Source: UBA1425 sp051881715 (GTDB lineage Bacteria; Bacillota; Clostridia; Oscillospirales; Acutalibacteraceae). Taken from it: a stretch of 18,334 nt of DNA. A program made the translations under genes and the position numbers. The notes under the pieces are model-generated. The model did no database searches. It was not told the DNA's origin and saw only the letters and a program-made list of their open reading frames with translations. The stretch is taken from assembly GCA_051881715.1 (NCBI GenBank), contig JBJEQK010000028.1, positions 1 to 18,334 on the forward strand, given 5' to 3'. This document shows, one piece after another, positions 1 through 7,448 of this stretch; position 1 is the stretch's first letter; each line of letters begins with the position of its first letter.

Positions 1-53
1 TTTAAAAAGGCTTGACCGAAACTTTTAATCCCACAAAAATCCGTGATGAACCA

Positions 54-90
54 AATAAAAAGAGCCATGCCTGCATCGTACAGACATGGC
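54..90 (-). terminator. Intrinsic terminator of the six-gene minus-strand operon
   Basis: A 10-bp stem (arms 64-73 and 81-90, loop 74-80) is followed on the minus strand by TCTTTTTATTT. One pair is G-U only when read as minus-strand RNA, which supports that direction. It lies 14 bases past the stop codon of the LRR/Ig-like protein gene. A short T-run also follows on the plus strand (91-95), so it may work both ways. Bases 1-53 show nothing recognisable. Confidence 0.85.
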
Positions 91-103
91 CTTTTTCGGT
101 TGG

Positions 104-2653
104 TTACAGATAGCGGCTGAATTGCAGGGGAAGCTGGATATTCAGGCGGTAGAAGATGACGCGGGTTTGGACGGTAAAGACTGCGCCGTGGATGTCCGTC
201 ACCGTCAGGGAGACGACGCCCGTTCCGGCGAGGAGCTTGCCGTAGGTCACTGTGCCGTCCCGCACCGTCATGGCACCCTCCGTGATCTCCCACTGCACCG
301 ACTGAACCCTTTCCGGCTCCAGTCCCGCATAGCCGAAGGTGACGGGATTCTTTTTGTAGGACGAGAACAGCGAAATCTTCTTTTTGTACAGCCCCGACAC
401 GGCGGCGCTCCCATCGGTCAGCTGTAGGGTAACTGCCTTGACCGTTACGGGGATCTGGGCGGTGAAGCCATTGTACTGCACGGGGATATTCGCCTGCCCG
501 GCTGTGGGGAAATACTGCGTTGCGGGCACGGCGCAAAGGTCGGTGACGTCCTTTTCCGCACCGCTGGCGTAGCAAAGCAGGACGCGCAGTCCCTCGGTGT
601 CCACGGTTTGCCGTGTATCTGCGGCATAGTAGAGCGTGTCGGTCGGAAGTGCCGCAATCCGAATACCCGTCTCCATATCCTCCTGCACGGTTACAGCGAA
701 GCGCGTCACGAAAGAGCCGTAGGAGACCATCACATATGCCGTACCTACACGGTCAAACAGTTGTCTGTCCTCCACGATGCAGTCCGCCGTCACGTCCACC
801 CGCTTACCGCTCCGATAGCAAAGCTCCACACGCAGACCCTCGGTGCTGACCGTTTGCGCTGTGCCGGAGAGTAAGTATGTGGTTTTCAGCGGCAGGGATA
901 CCACTTCGATGCCTGTCGGTGTATTTTCCAGTACTGTCACCGCAAAGGAAGCGGTGAATGTCTTGTACTGCACGGGAACCGTCTTGGTTCCTGCGGCATC
1001 CAGAAGCATCTGCGCAGGGATATCGCATTCCCCGGTGATATTCTTCTTTTGCCCGTTGATAAAGCAAAGGTTCACTTGCAGTCCGTCCGTGAGAATGCTC
1101 TGGGGCTGGTCGTCGGTATAGTAAAACGTTTTGTTCGGCGCAGAAACGATCTCGATGCCCGTTTCCACATTCTCCAAAACCGTCACGGCAAAGGGCACGG
1201 AAAAGCCGCCGTAGGTCACATAGACCGCATCGGCGCCCACGGTGTCAAACACCTGCGTTGCCGGTACCGTGCAATCCACCGTCACGTCCACACGCTTGCC
1301 GCTGATATGCACACGGTCGACCCGCAGTCCCGCCGTCTGCACCGTCTGTGCCTCGGGGGATGCATAATAAACGGTTTTGGTCGGACCCGATGCGATCTCC
1401 AGCCCGGTGACCACGTCCTGCAAAACATTTACGGCGAAGGCGGTTTCATGTCCGTTATACGTCACCGCCACATACTGTGTGCCCACGGTGTCGAACACCT
1501 GCGTTGCCGGCACCACACAATCCGCCGTCACGTCCACACGCTTGCCGTTCCGATAGCAAAGCTCCACACGCAGACCCTCGGTGCTGACGGTCTGCGCCTC
1601 GTCGTCGGTGTAATAGGTGCCCTTGTTCGGCGCAGAGACGATCTCGATACCCGTTTCGATATTTTCCAAAACCGTCACGTCAAAGGTGCCGGAATAGGTT
1701 TTGTAGGTCACGCGCACGGGCACAACGCCGGGCGCATCAAAGACCATGGTCTTTTCAAAGCTGCACTGTTCCGTCACGTTACGGGGCGGCACCACGCTGT
1801 TTTCGTCCGTATACGATGCCCAAAATTGCAGACCCTCGGCGGGCACCGCCTGGGGCTGCGGATCCTCAATGACCTGCAGGGGCGCATCGGTGGTGGCGTA
1901 CAGCTTGTCAAAGGTAAAATATGCGATATTGTAACCAAACTCGGAAACAATGCCGTCAATGGGGGAATCGGGGTAGCAATGCACCGTCCCCGTGAAATCC
2001 TGCGTCAGGACGTCCAGGGCAAAGTCGGTCGTCTCGTCATAGATATACAGATCGCCACCCTCGGTAAAACAGCCCAAAAATGTTGTGCTGTCAACGCTTT
2101 GCGTGTTCGCGCCGCAGTACACCGTCCGCAGAGAGGTACACATATCAAACAGACTTCCCGGCAGCGCTGTCACGCCGCTGCCGATCGTGACCGTTTCCAG
2201 CGCAGTGCAGTCACGGAACGCACCGGCGCCGATGGTCTGTACGCTGTCGGGTATGGTGAAGCTTTGCAGCGCTGTACATTCCCAAAATGCCGACACGCCG
2301 ATGGTCGAAATCGAGCTGCCGAACTGTACCGATTCAAGGCTTGTGCAGGCGGTAAACTGCTCGGCGACGATCTTCGTCACCGTGTCGGGGAACGTCACCG
2401 AACGCACGTCCGAATAGGCAAACACATCCCCGTCCACCTCCCGCACGGGGAGGCTTTCGCCGTTGCCGTTGACCACATAGGCGGGGATCACCACGTCCCT
2501 CTCCGACCCGCCGTAGTGGGTGATTCTCGCACCGCCGGTGATTTGGATGAAATCGAAGTTTTCCGAATCCTCCGCCCGTGCGGCAGGAGCGGCGAAAGAA
2601 AACAGGAGCGCAAGAACCAGCAGAACCGATAAACTTTTTTGCAGTTTTTTCAT
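104..2653 (-). CDS. Secreted BspA-like leucine-rich-repeat protein with tandem bacterial Ig-like domains
   Basis: An 849-residue exported surface protein; the exact ligand is unknown. Residues 1-27 form a signal peptide (KK, a hydrophobic core, then an APAARA-type cleavage site before EDSE). Residues of about 35-200 are BspA/LRR_5-type repeats with the recurring pattern F..C.SL..V.....V..IG..AF. From about 334 to 743 come five 82-residue Ig-like repeats, each opening TGIEIV-like and closing with FAVTVLE-like; a diverged sixth copy precedes them (about 255-333). The last 106 residues resemble another Ig-like domain. I see no LPXTG signal, so anchoring is unclear. I chose ATG 2653 because GAGGTG lies 6 bases upstream; an in-frame GTG at 2662 falls inside that ribosome binding site. 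The site overlaps the stop of the preceding gene, suggesting translational coupling. Such proteins often bind host or glycan surfaces; that role is inference. Confidence 0.88.
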   Translation of the reverse strand: MKKLQKSLSVLLVLALLFSFAAPAARAEDSENFDFIQITGGARITHYGGSERDVVIPAYVVNGNGESLPVREVDGDVFAYSDVRSVTFPDTVTKIVAEQFTACTSLESVQFGSSISTIGVSAFWECTALQSFTIPDSVQTIGAGAFRDCTALETVTIGSGVTALPGSLFDMCTSLRTVYCGANTQSVDSTTFLGCFTEGGDLYIYDETTDFALDVLTQDFTGTVHCYPDSPIDGIVSEFGYNIAYFTFDKLYATTDAPLQVIEDPQPQAVPAEGLQFWASYTDENSVVPPRNVTEQCSFEKTMVFDAPGVVPVRVTYKTYSGTFDVTVLENIETGIEIVSAPNKGTYYTDDEAQTVSTEGLRVELCYRNGKRVDVTADCVVPATQVFDTVGTQYVAVTYNGHETAFAVNVLQDVVTGLEIASGPTKTVYYASPEAQTVQTAGLRVDRVHISGKRVDVTVDCTVPATQVFDTVGADAVYVTYGGFSVPFAVTVLENVETGIEIVSAPNKTFYYTDDQPQSILTDGLQVNLCFINGQKKNITGECDIPAQMLLDAAGTKTVPVQYKTFTASFAVTVLENTPTGIEVVSLPLKTTYLLSGTAQTVSTEGLRVELCYRSGKRVDVTADCIVEDRQLFDRVGTAYVMVSYGSFVTRFAVTVQEDMETGIRIAALPTDTLYYAADTRQTVDTEGLRVLLCYASGAEKDVTDLCAVPATQYFPTAGQANIPVQYNGFTAQIPVTVKAVTLQLTDGSAAVSGLYKKKISLFSSYKKNPVTFGYAGLEPERVQSVQWEITEGAMTVRDGTVTYGKLLAGTGVVSLTVTDIHGAVFTVQTRVIFYRLNIQLPLQFSRYL
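425..1654 (-). repeat. Five in-frame 246-bp tandem repeats (Ig-like domains)
   Basis: The five Ig-like units each span exactly 82 codons, giving 1230 bp of direct repeat inside the LRR/Ig gene. DNA identity is locally high: a 40-base stretch is identical at 811-850 and 1549-1588, exactly three units (738 bp) apart, and GCGTTGCCGG recurs at 1255 and 1501, one unit apart. Such arrays can gain or lose units by recombination. Confidence 0.85.
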
Positions 2654-2663
2654 GTGTTGCACC

Positions 2664-3161
2664 TCATTTCGTCATCGTTTGTGTAAAAGAAGCCAGCTCC
2701 TCGAACAGAGCCGCCGTTTCCCGAAGGATTTGCAGATTGCGGGGGTCGCGGGCAAGATACAGCCCCGCCATGCGCACCGCACGGATAAAACGCGGGTCGG
2801 GTTTGATGCGCTCCCGCAGCAGCGGACAGGACGAAAAGCCCCGCAGATCGCAGACCACCCGCATTTGTATGCGTCCGTCCCGCTCTTCCGGCACGGGGAA
2901 GAAGGGGTACATCCGGCACGAAAGCGGGCGGCTGTGCCGGTCACAGTGCCCGGAACAGATCAAAATGTCCCGCTCCCCGTCCGAGCGCACCGTAAAGGAC
3001 GGGTCAGCGCGAAAGCGCTTCGCCTCGCCGTGGAACAGCTCCATGCCGTCATTGTCGGAGCCTTTACAGCACCGTGCGCCGCACAGTCGTCCGCAGTCCA
3101 TGCCGGCAAGGGGCGTCACCGTGCGCAGTACGCTGTAGGCGTCGCTGATACAGTCTCTCAT
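2664..3161 (-). CDS. YkgJ-type CxxxCxxxCC cysteine-cluster protein
   Basis: A 165-residue protein of the YkgJ/UPF0153 zinc- or iron-chelating cysteine-cluster group; its biochemical role is not established. Visible metal-ligand candidates are C23-x3-C27-x3-C31-C32, then C69-x3-C73-x8-C82 in a stretch ending SCRMYPFFP, then C104 and C112. There is no signal peptide or membrane segment, so it should be cytoplasmic. Its ATG overlaps the tsaD stop by four bases (ATGA), and its own stop overlaps the ribosome binding site of the secreted LRR gene. The tight linkage argues for co-translation with tsaD. It is a relative of the FliB-like protein encoded downstream of mutY in this same window. Confidence 0.8.
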   Translation of the reverse strand: MRDCISDAYSVLRTVTPLAGMDCGRLCGARCCKGSDNDGMELFHGEAKRFRADPSFTVRSDGERDILICSGHCDRHSRPLSCRMYPFFPVPEERDGRIQMRVVCDLRGFSSCPLLRERIKPDPRFIRAVRMAGLYLARDPRNLQILRETAALFEELASFTQTMTK

Positions 3162-4168
3162 CCCACATCAATCCCCATTGTCGCCCGGGCGTTCAGTGCG
3201 GCGTCCGCACGCTTGCCCGCGCAAAATTCATAGTAGCCCTGTGCGCCGACCATGGCGGCGTTGTCGCCGCAGTACCGAAGCTCAGGCATATACAGTGACC
3301 AGCCGTGCTTTTGGCAAAGCTTGCCGAATTCCCGGCGCAGAACGGAATTTGCCGAAACGCCGCCTGCCAGCACGATTTTTTGTGCGCCGCAATCCACCGC
3401 CGCTTTTTCCGTATTTTCCGTCAGAGAGCGCACCACCGCCGCGATATAGGACGCGCCGAAATCCGCCACGGGCACCGTCTCACCCTTCTGCTGTGCGTTG
3501 TGCAGGAGATTGACGGCGGCGGTTTTCATCCCGGAAAAGCTGAAGTCATAGGGACTGCCCGACACGCTGGGCTTCGGGAACTTGTACGCCTTGGGGTCGC
3601 CGTCCACCGACGCCTTGTCGAGGTTCAGCCCGCCCGGGTACGGCAGTCCGATGGCCCGCGCCGCCTTGTCCATGCACTCTCCTGCCGCATCGTCCCGGGT
3701 GCGGCCGATGATGCGGAATGCGGTATAGCTGTCCACCTGCACGATGTGGCTGTGACCGCCGGACACCACCAGCGCCAAAAAGGGCGGTTCCAAATCGGGG
3801 TGGGTCAAATAGTTGGCGGCAATGTGGGAGCGCAGATGGTGCACCGGCACCAGCGGCAGTCCCGTGGCAAACGACAGCCCTTTGGCGAAGTTCACACCCA
3901 CCAGCAGTGCGCCGATCAGTCCCGGCGCATAGGTCACCGCCACGGCGTCCAGATCGCTGTAGGTGCATCCGCCTTGGTGCATCGCCTCACGCACCACGCC
4001 GACGATGGATTCCACGTGCCGGCGGGATGCGATCTCCGGCACCACGCCGCCGTATAAAATATGTTCCGGCACCTGCGAGGCGACCACGTTGGACAGGACG
4101 TCCCGTCCGTTTTCCACCACGGCGGCGGCGGTATCGTCGCAGGAGCTTTCAATGGCAAGGATCTTCAT
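3158..4168 (-). CDS. tsaD: tRNA N6-adenosine threonylcarbamoyltransferase TsaD
   Basis: Catalyses transfer of the threonylcarbamoyl group from threonylcarbamoyl-AMP to A37 of ANN-decoding tRNAs (t6A), normally in a cytoplasmic complex with TsaB and TsaE. The 336 residues are the usual length. The ASKHA fold starts at ILAIESSCDDTA; the metal-binding histidines are H111 and H115 in VHHLRSHIAA, and the late aspartate is D302 in CGDNAAM. The start is ATG 4168, overlapping the rimI stop by four bases (ATGA). In many Firmicutes the order is tsaE-tsaB-rimI-tsaD; here tsaB and tsaE are absent from the window, and a phosphatase and a glycosidase precede rimI instead. Identification is essentially certain. 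Confidence 0.98.
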   Translation of the reverse strand: MKILAIESSCDDTAAAVVENGRDVLSNVVASQVPEHILYGGVVPEIASRRHVESIVGVVREAMHQGGCTYSDLDAVAVTYAPGLIGALLVGVNFAKGLSFATGLPLVPVHHLRSHIAANYLTHPDLEPPFLALVVSGGHSHIVQVDSYTAFRIIGRTRDDAAGECMDKAARAIGLPYPGGLNLDKASVDGDPKAYKFPKPSVSGSPYDFSFSGMKTAAVNLLHNAQQKGETVPVADFGASYIAAVVRSLTENTEKAAVDCGAQKIVLAGGVSANSVLRREFGKLCQKHGWSLYMPELRYCGDNAAMVGAQGYYEFCAGKRADAALNARATMGIDVG

Positions 4169-4620
4169 GGTTGCACATCCTTCAAATACTTTGTGTACAG
4201 CAGGGCATTCTCCGGCGGGTCACGGTAGAAATTTTTCCGCTGACCCACCTGTGTATAGCCCATTTTTTCGTACAGCGCAATGGCGGGGGCATTGCTTTCC
4301 CGCACCTCCAAGGTCAGGAATGCGCAGCCCCGCCGGGCGGCGTCTTGCGAAGCTTGGGTGAGCAGTGCCGTGGCAATGCCCTGTCCCCGAGCCTTTGGGA
4401 ACACCGCCACATTGGTGATGTAGCCCTCTCCGGCGATCTCCTGCACCCCGAGATAGCCCAGAACTTCGCCGTCCGACTGCGCCACCAGAAAATGCGCCTG
4501 CCCGTTGGACAGCTCCTCCGCCAGCGCTTGCTGCGTCCACGGCGTGGAGAAGCAGACCTGTTCCAGTGCGGCAAGCTGCGGAATATGTGCCGCCGTCATG
4601 GGTATGATTTCGTACCGCAT
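4165..4620 (-). CDS. rimI: Ribosomal protein N-acetyltransferase RimI-like (GNAT)
   Basis: A 151-residue GNAT acetyltransferase. The family's named role is N-terminal acetylation of ribosomal protein bS18, but RimI enzymes are relaxed in specificity, so the substrate here is inferred. Visible are the acetyl-CoA loop in VFPKARGQGIA, the catalytic-region stretch LEVRESNAPAIALYEKMGY with its glutamate and tyrosine, and the C-terminal FYRDPPENALLY. I place the start at ATG 4620, which shares one base with the stop of the upstream GH127 gene (TGATG). An in-frame upstream start at 4638 would be TTG with no better ribosome binding site. The four-base overlap with tsaD reproduces the common rimI-tsaD pairing. 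Confidence 0.93.
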   Translation of the reverse strand: MRYEIIPMTAAHIPQLAALEQVCFSTPWTQQALAEELSNGQAHFLVAQSDGEVLGYLGVQEIAGEGYITNVAVFPKARGQGIATALLTQASQDAARRGCAFLTLEVRESNAPAIALYEKMGYTQVGQRKNFYRDPPENALLYTKYLKDVQP

Positions 4621-6458
4621 CAGAATTTCGTCACCCAAACGGTCATATCGTTTTCGCCGCGGTTTCCAAAGGCATAGTACGGGACGAAGCGCAGTTTCGT
4701 CTTGCGGTAGTCGCCGTTCACGGGACGGTACAGCGCTCCCGTACAGCAGCCGCAGGCAAATTTGCGCCAGCCGTTCACCGTGAGCATCGGCACGCCCAAA
4801 GTCGGTTCCACGCTTTCCTCCGGCGTTTCAAAGATGTCCGCACACAGTCCGTGCAGGTCGCCCTCGTTGTCCACGCCCTCCAGGCAATAGACCACGGACC
4901 CCTTTTGCAGCGCGACTTTGCCCATATCCGCCGCCACCTTCGGCGACGCTTCGTAGAACGTCGGTTTCATTTCGAGCATCAGCGTAAATGCAAAATCGTC
5001 CTTGTCCACGGCAACATAAGCGTATCCGTCCTTGACCTCGGGTTCTGCGCCGTCCATGTCGAACCGCTGGCACCATGCGGGGATGCGCACGGCGACACGC
5101 TTGCCGCCGAAGCCTTCCACGGTAAAATGCACTGTGCCCGTATTCGGATAATCCGTCTGCTGGGTAAGCTGTCCGCCGTCCGTTTTCACCGTACTGCTCA
5201 TGTACTGGTGGACGAAGAGCGTGTCCGCGCCCTGCGCATAGACAAGTCCGCCCAAGGACGCCATGACCCTCGTGATGTTCGGCGGGCAGCAGGAACAATC
5301 AAACATTTCCACACGCTCGGCAAGCGGCTTGTAGCAACGGCGAAATGCGTTCGCTTTGCGTGTCAAAAAGTCGATTTCCAAGGGATTGGTGTAGAAAAAG
5401 GACTTGCCGTCGAGGGACAGTCCGGAAATGATGCCGTTGTACAGCGCCGTTTCCACCGCATCCGCATATTTGGACACGGGATGCAGCAGGCTCATGCGGG
5501 AAGCAAACATCGCCAGAGAGATGGCGGCGCAGGTCTCCGCATAAGCGGCGGCATTGGGCAGGTCGTAGTCGCCGGTAAAGCGCTCGCCGTCGTGTGTCGA
5601 GCCGATGCCGCCGGTGATGTACATACGTTTATAATAGATATTGTCAAACAGTGCCTCGCACGCTTTTCGCAGTCCCTCGTCCCCCGTCAGCCGTGCGGCG
5701 TCCGCCATGGCACAGTACAGGTAGCACGCACGCACGGCGTGCCCCTCGGCGGTTTTTTGTTCACGCACGGGGAGATGGTTTTGGCAGTAGTCCTCCGACC
5801 AGCCCTCGTCCTTGTCCTTGGACGCAGGCGTGCCGCGCATATCGAGAAAGAACATACACAGATCGAGATAGCGCTTTTCCTTGGTACACACATACAGCTT
5901 CACCAGCGCCAGCTCGATCTCCTCGTGACCGGGTGTGCTGAATGCGGCACTCTGTTCCACACGAAAAACACGGTCGATGTAGTCGGCGTACTTGCACATG
6001 ATGTCGAGAAAGCGCCGTTTCCCCGTGGCTTCATAGTACGCCACCGCTGCCTCCATCAGGTGACCGGCGCAGTACAGCTCGTGATCCATGCGGCGGGTGA
6101 ACCGGCTCTGCGGCTCCACCACGGTGAAATAGATGTTGAAGTACCCGTTTTCATCCTGATTGTTTTCGATGCTGTCGATGACCGCCTCCACATAGCTTTC
6201 CAGCTTTTCGTCCGGCGTTTTTTCCAGAATATACGCCGCAGACTCCAGCCACTTCGCCACGTCGGAATCCCAGAAAATGTGGGGTTTGTGCGGCTCGCCC
6301 TCCTTCCAGTCACAGCGGAACGCCGCAAAACGTCCCGTCTGCTCGAACTGCTCTCGGACACATTCGAGGGTAACGGTGCGGTTGAGTGTCTGTCGTGCCG
6401 CCCAAAAGCCGTCCGTGATCTCCACATCGGAAAAAGGGATAGCTGTAATCATGCTCAT
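4620..6458 (-). CDS. GH127 family beta-L-arabinofuranosidase-like glycoside hydrolase
   Basis: A 612-residue enzyme of the DUF1680/GH127 family, whose founding member removes beta-L-arabinofuranose from plant hydroxyproline-rich glycans. All key residues of the Bifidobacterium enzyme HypBA1 have counterparts: acid/base E292 in GERFTGDYDLPN, zinc ligands E308 and C310 in AETCA, and the CC pair C390/C391 in CSCCPPN, with exactly the expected 16-residue spacing between the two glutamates. An (alpha/alpha)6 barrel occupies most of the first 420 residues, followed by beta-sandwich domains. There is no signal peptide, so it should act in the cytoplasm on imported oligosaccharides. ATG 6458 overlaps the phosphatase stop by four bases; AGGAGG lies 10 bases upstream. 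Family is secure; the exact sugar is not. Confidence 0.92.
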   Translation of the reverse strand: MSMITAIPFSDVEITDGFWAARQTLNRTVTLECVREQFEQTGRFAAFRCDWKEGEPHKPHIFWDSDVAKWLESAAYILEKTPDEKLESYVEAVIDSIENNQDENGYFNIYFTVVEPQSRFTRRMDHELYCAGHLMEAAVAYYEATGKRRFLDIMCKYADYIDRVFRVEQSAAFSTPGHEEIELALVKLYVCTKEKRYLDLCMFFLDMRGTPASKDKDEGWSEDYCQNHLPVREQKTAEGHAVRACYLYCAMADAARLTGDEGLRKACEALFDNIYYKRMYITGGIGSTHDGERFTGDYDLPNAAAYAETCAAISLAMFASRMSLLHPVSKYADAVETALYNGIISGLSLDGKSFFYTNPLEIDFLTRKANAFRRCYKPLAERVEMFDCSCCPPNITRVMASLGGLVYAQGADTLFVHQYMSSTVKTDGGQLTQQTDYPNTGTVHFTVEGFGGKRVAVRIPAWCQRFDMDGAEPEVKDGYAYVAVDKDDFAFTLMLEMKPTFYEASPKVAADMGKVALQKGSVVYCLEGVDNEGDLHGLCADIFETPEESVEPTLGVPMLTVNGWRKFACGCCTGALYRPVNGDYRKTKLRFVPYYAFGNRGENDMTVWVTKF

Positions 6459-6880
6459 TTTTGCAATTCCTCCTGAATCAAGGCTTCGAGACCCGAAGCG
6501 ATTTGTGCCGCACAGCGGCGATAGACGTCCAAATCTCCGCCGTAGGGGTCGGGGATCCCGCCGCCGAGCAGGCGTATTTTCTCCTGCGGCACATACTGTG
6601 CGATCAGGCGGGCATGACTTTCCGTCATGCAGACAAAAAGATCGGCGTCCTCCAGCAGATACGGCGTCAAGCCCCGGGAACGATGTCCGGCAATGTCCGC
6701 GCCGTATTCCAGCGCGGCGGTGACGGCGTTTTCACACGCAGGCATCCCCGGCTGTGCGGCCAGACCGCAGCTGGTGCATTCCACATCCGACGCCCCCCGT
6801 TCCTGCAAAAGAACCCGGCAGAGTCCCTCCGCCATGGGACTGCGGCAGGTGTTGCCCGTACAGACAAATACGATCTTCAA
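6455..6880 (-). CDS. Low-molecular-weight phosphatase, YwlE-like protein-arginine phosphatase candidate
   Basis: A 141-residue LMW phosphatase. The P-loop is C7-TGNTC-R13 followed by SPMAE, with the general acid D111 in DPYGG. Position 11 is threonine, as in Bacillus YwlE, where that residue favours phospho-arginine; tyrosine phosphatases usually have isoleucine (CLGNICRS). Arginine phosphatase activity is therefore likely but inferred. The start must be TTG 6880: an in-frame stop lies two codons upstream, and the next ATG (residue 16) is past the catalytic cysteine. GGGAGG sits 8 bases upstream of the TTG. It is the first gene of the operon and overlaps the GH127 gene by four bases. No McsB kinase gene is in the window. 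Confidence 0.88.
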   Translation of the reverse strand: MKIVFVCTGNTCRSPMAEGLCRVLLQERGASDVECTSCGLAAQPGMPACENAVTAALEYGADIAGHRSRGLTPYLLEDADLFVCMTESHARLIAQYVPQEKIRLLGGGIPDPYGGDLDVYRRCAAQIASGLEALIQEELQK

Positions 6881-6911
6881 AAGTCATTCCTCCCGACAAT
6901 AAGACAGTTTC

Positions 6912-6940
6912 ATTATATCAGCAACCCCCCGCTTTTGCAA
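6912..6940 (-). promoter_or_regulatory. Promoter of the phosphatase-GH127-rimI-tsaD-LRR operon
   Basis: On the minus strand TTGCAA (6940-6935) and TATAAT (6917-6912) are separated by 17 bases, 32 bases before the TTG start of the phosphatase. The -10 is perfect and the -35 matches 4 of 6. No other convincing promoter is seen before the terminator at 54-90, so it may drive all six genes. Confidence 0.7.
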
Positions 6941-6981
6941 TAGCCAAAACGCACAGGCACGTCTGATTTTCCGTGCATCGA

Positions 6982-7014
6982 CCCGTTCATTCCCAAAACA
7001 CGCCCGTTCATTCC
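6982..7014. repeat. 12-bp direct repeat with 21-bp period upstream of the operon promoter
   Basis: CCCGTTCATTCC occurs at 6982-6993 and 7003-7014. The two copies are on the same helix face (21 bp, two turns) and lie 42-74 bp upstream of the -35 box of the minus-strand operon. That is where an activator could bind; this role is inference from position only. Confidence 0.45.
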
Positions 7015-7153
7015 GATTCGGTTGCAATCCCGATTTTTTCCTGCTACTATGGACTTGCAGGGGCTGAACCGGCTCCAACGCCAAACTTGGACGTAGGTCT
7101 CTGCATCTCATCTCTCCAACGGTTTTTTGTACAGATCCGGCAAAACGGACAGC

Positions 7154-7202
7154 AAAAAGCCACCCCCTATGGCAGACTCTCCTATTCTGCTGCCATAGGG
7201 GG
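7154..7202 (-). terminator. Terminator-like hairpin in the intergenic stretch
   Basis: A perfect 13-bp stem (CCCCCTATGGCAG, 7163-7175, with 7190-7202; 14-base loop) is followed on the minus strand by TGGCTTTTTG. It resembles an intrinsic terminator reading minus, but no gene lies directly upstream of it, so it would end a leaky amt transcript or an unrecognised RNA. Confidence 0.5.
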
Positions 7203-7263
7203 CACTTCTATGCCGAGGAAACAAATCTTCTTGGTTAATTTGCGGTAATTTCCTTCGTGTCAC

Positions 7264-7301
7264 AAAGTAAATAAAAAAACAGCCGTTTTTTTATTTACTT
7301 T
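7264..7301. repeat. 17-bp perfect AT-rich inverted repeat
   Basis: Arms at 7264-7280 and 7285-7301 (right arm GTTTTTTTATTTACTTT) are perfectly complementary, with a 4-base loop AGCC. It could be a bidirectional terminator or a cruciform or protein-binding site. No gene end is adjacent on either strand. Confidence 0.6.
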
Positions 7302-7376
7302 TCAATTTTATAACAAGTTTGTTTAAATAAATCCATTTTTTATAATATGATTTTCTCCGAAACAAATCTCTATAAC

Positions 7377-7419
7377 GGCAGCACCCCCGGACGACGTAAA
7401 GCCGTCCGGGGGTGCTGCC
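7377..7419 (-). terminator. Strong 17-bp GC-rich hairpin after the ammonium transporter gene
   Basis: Perfect arms 7377-7393 (GGCAGCACCCCCGGACG) and 7403-7419 with a 9-base loop lie 29 bases past the amt stop. The sequence after it on the minus strand (GTTATAGAGATTTG) is only weakly T-rich, so it may act as an mRNA 3'-end stabiliser rather than a classical intrinsic terminator. Confidence 0.6.
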
Positions 7420-7448
7420 AAGTATAATAAGAAGAACGGAATTGTCGG

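Larger units (their letters stand above)
6881..7448. other. 568-bp stretch without a gene, rich in inverted repeats
   Basis: It separates the phosphatase start from the amt stop. It holds the operon promoter, a direct repeat, and three perfect inverted repeats (7163-7202, 7264-7301, 7377-7419). The part from about 7203 to 7376 is AT-rich. Short open frames here have no supported start and resemble no family I recognise. I see no rRNA, tRNA or known riboswitch. Confidence 0.6.

Noticed and set aside
1049..2632. Long plus-strand open frame of 527 codons opposite the LRR/Ig gene
   Set aside because: It is an antisense shadow of a GC-rich repeat gene: histidine/arginine-rich, with no ribosome binding site and no recognisable domain.
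4851..6476. Plus-strand open frame of 541 codons opposite the GH127 gene
   Set aside because: The GH127 gene on the other strand has all its catalytic residues; this frame has no motif and no start signal.
6884..7111. Short minus-strand frame of 75 codons before the phosphatase
   Set aside because: It covers the operon promoter and direct repeats, has no family resemblance, and its composition is unlike the neighbouring genes.
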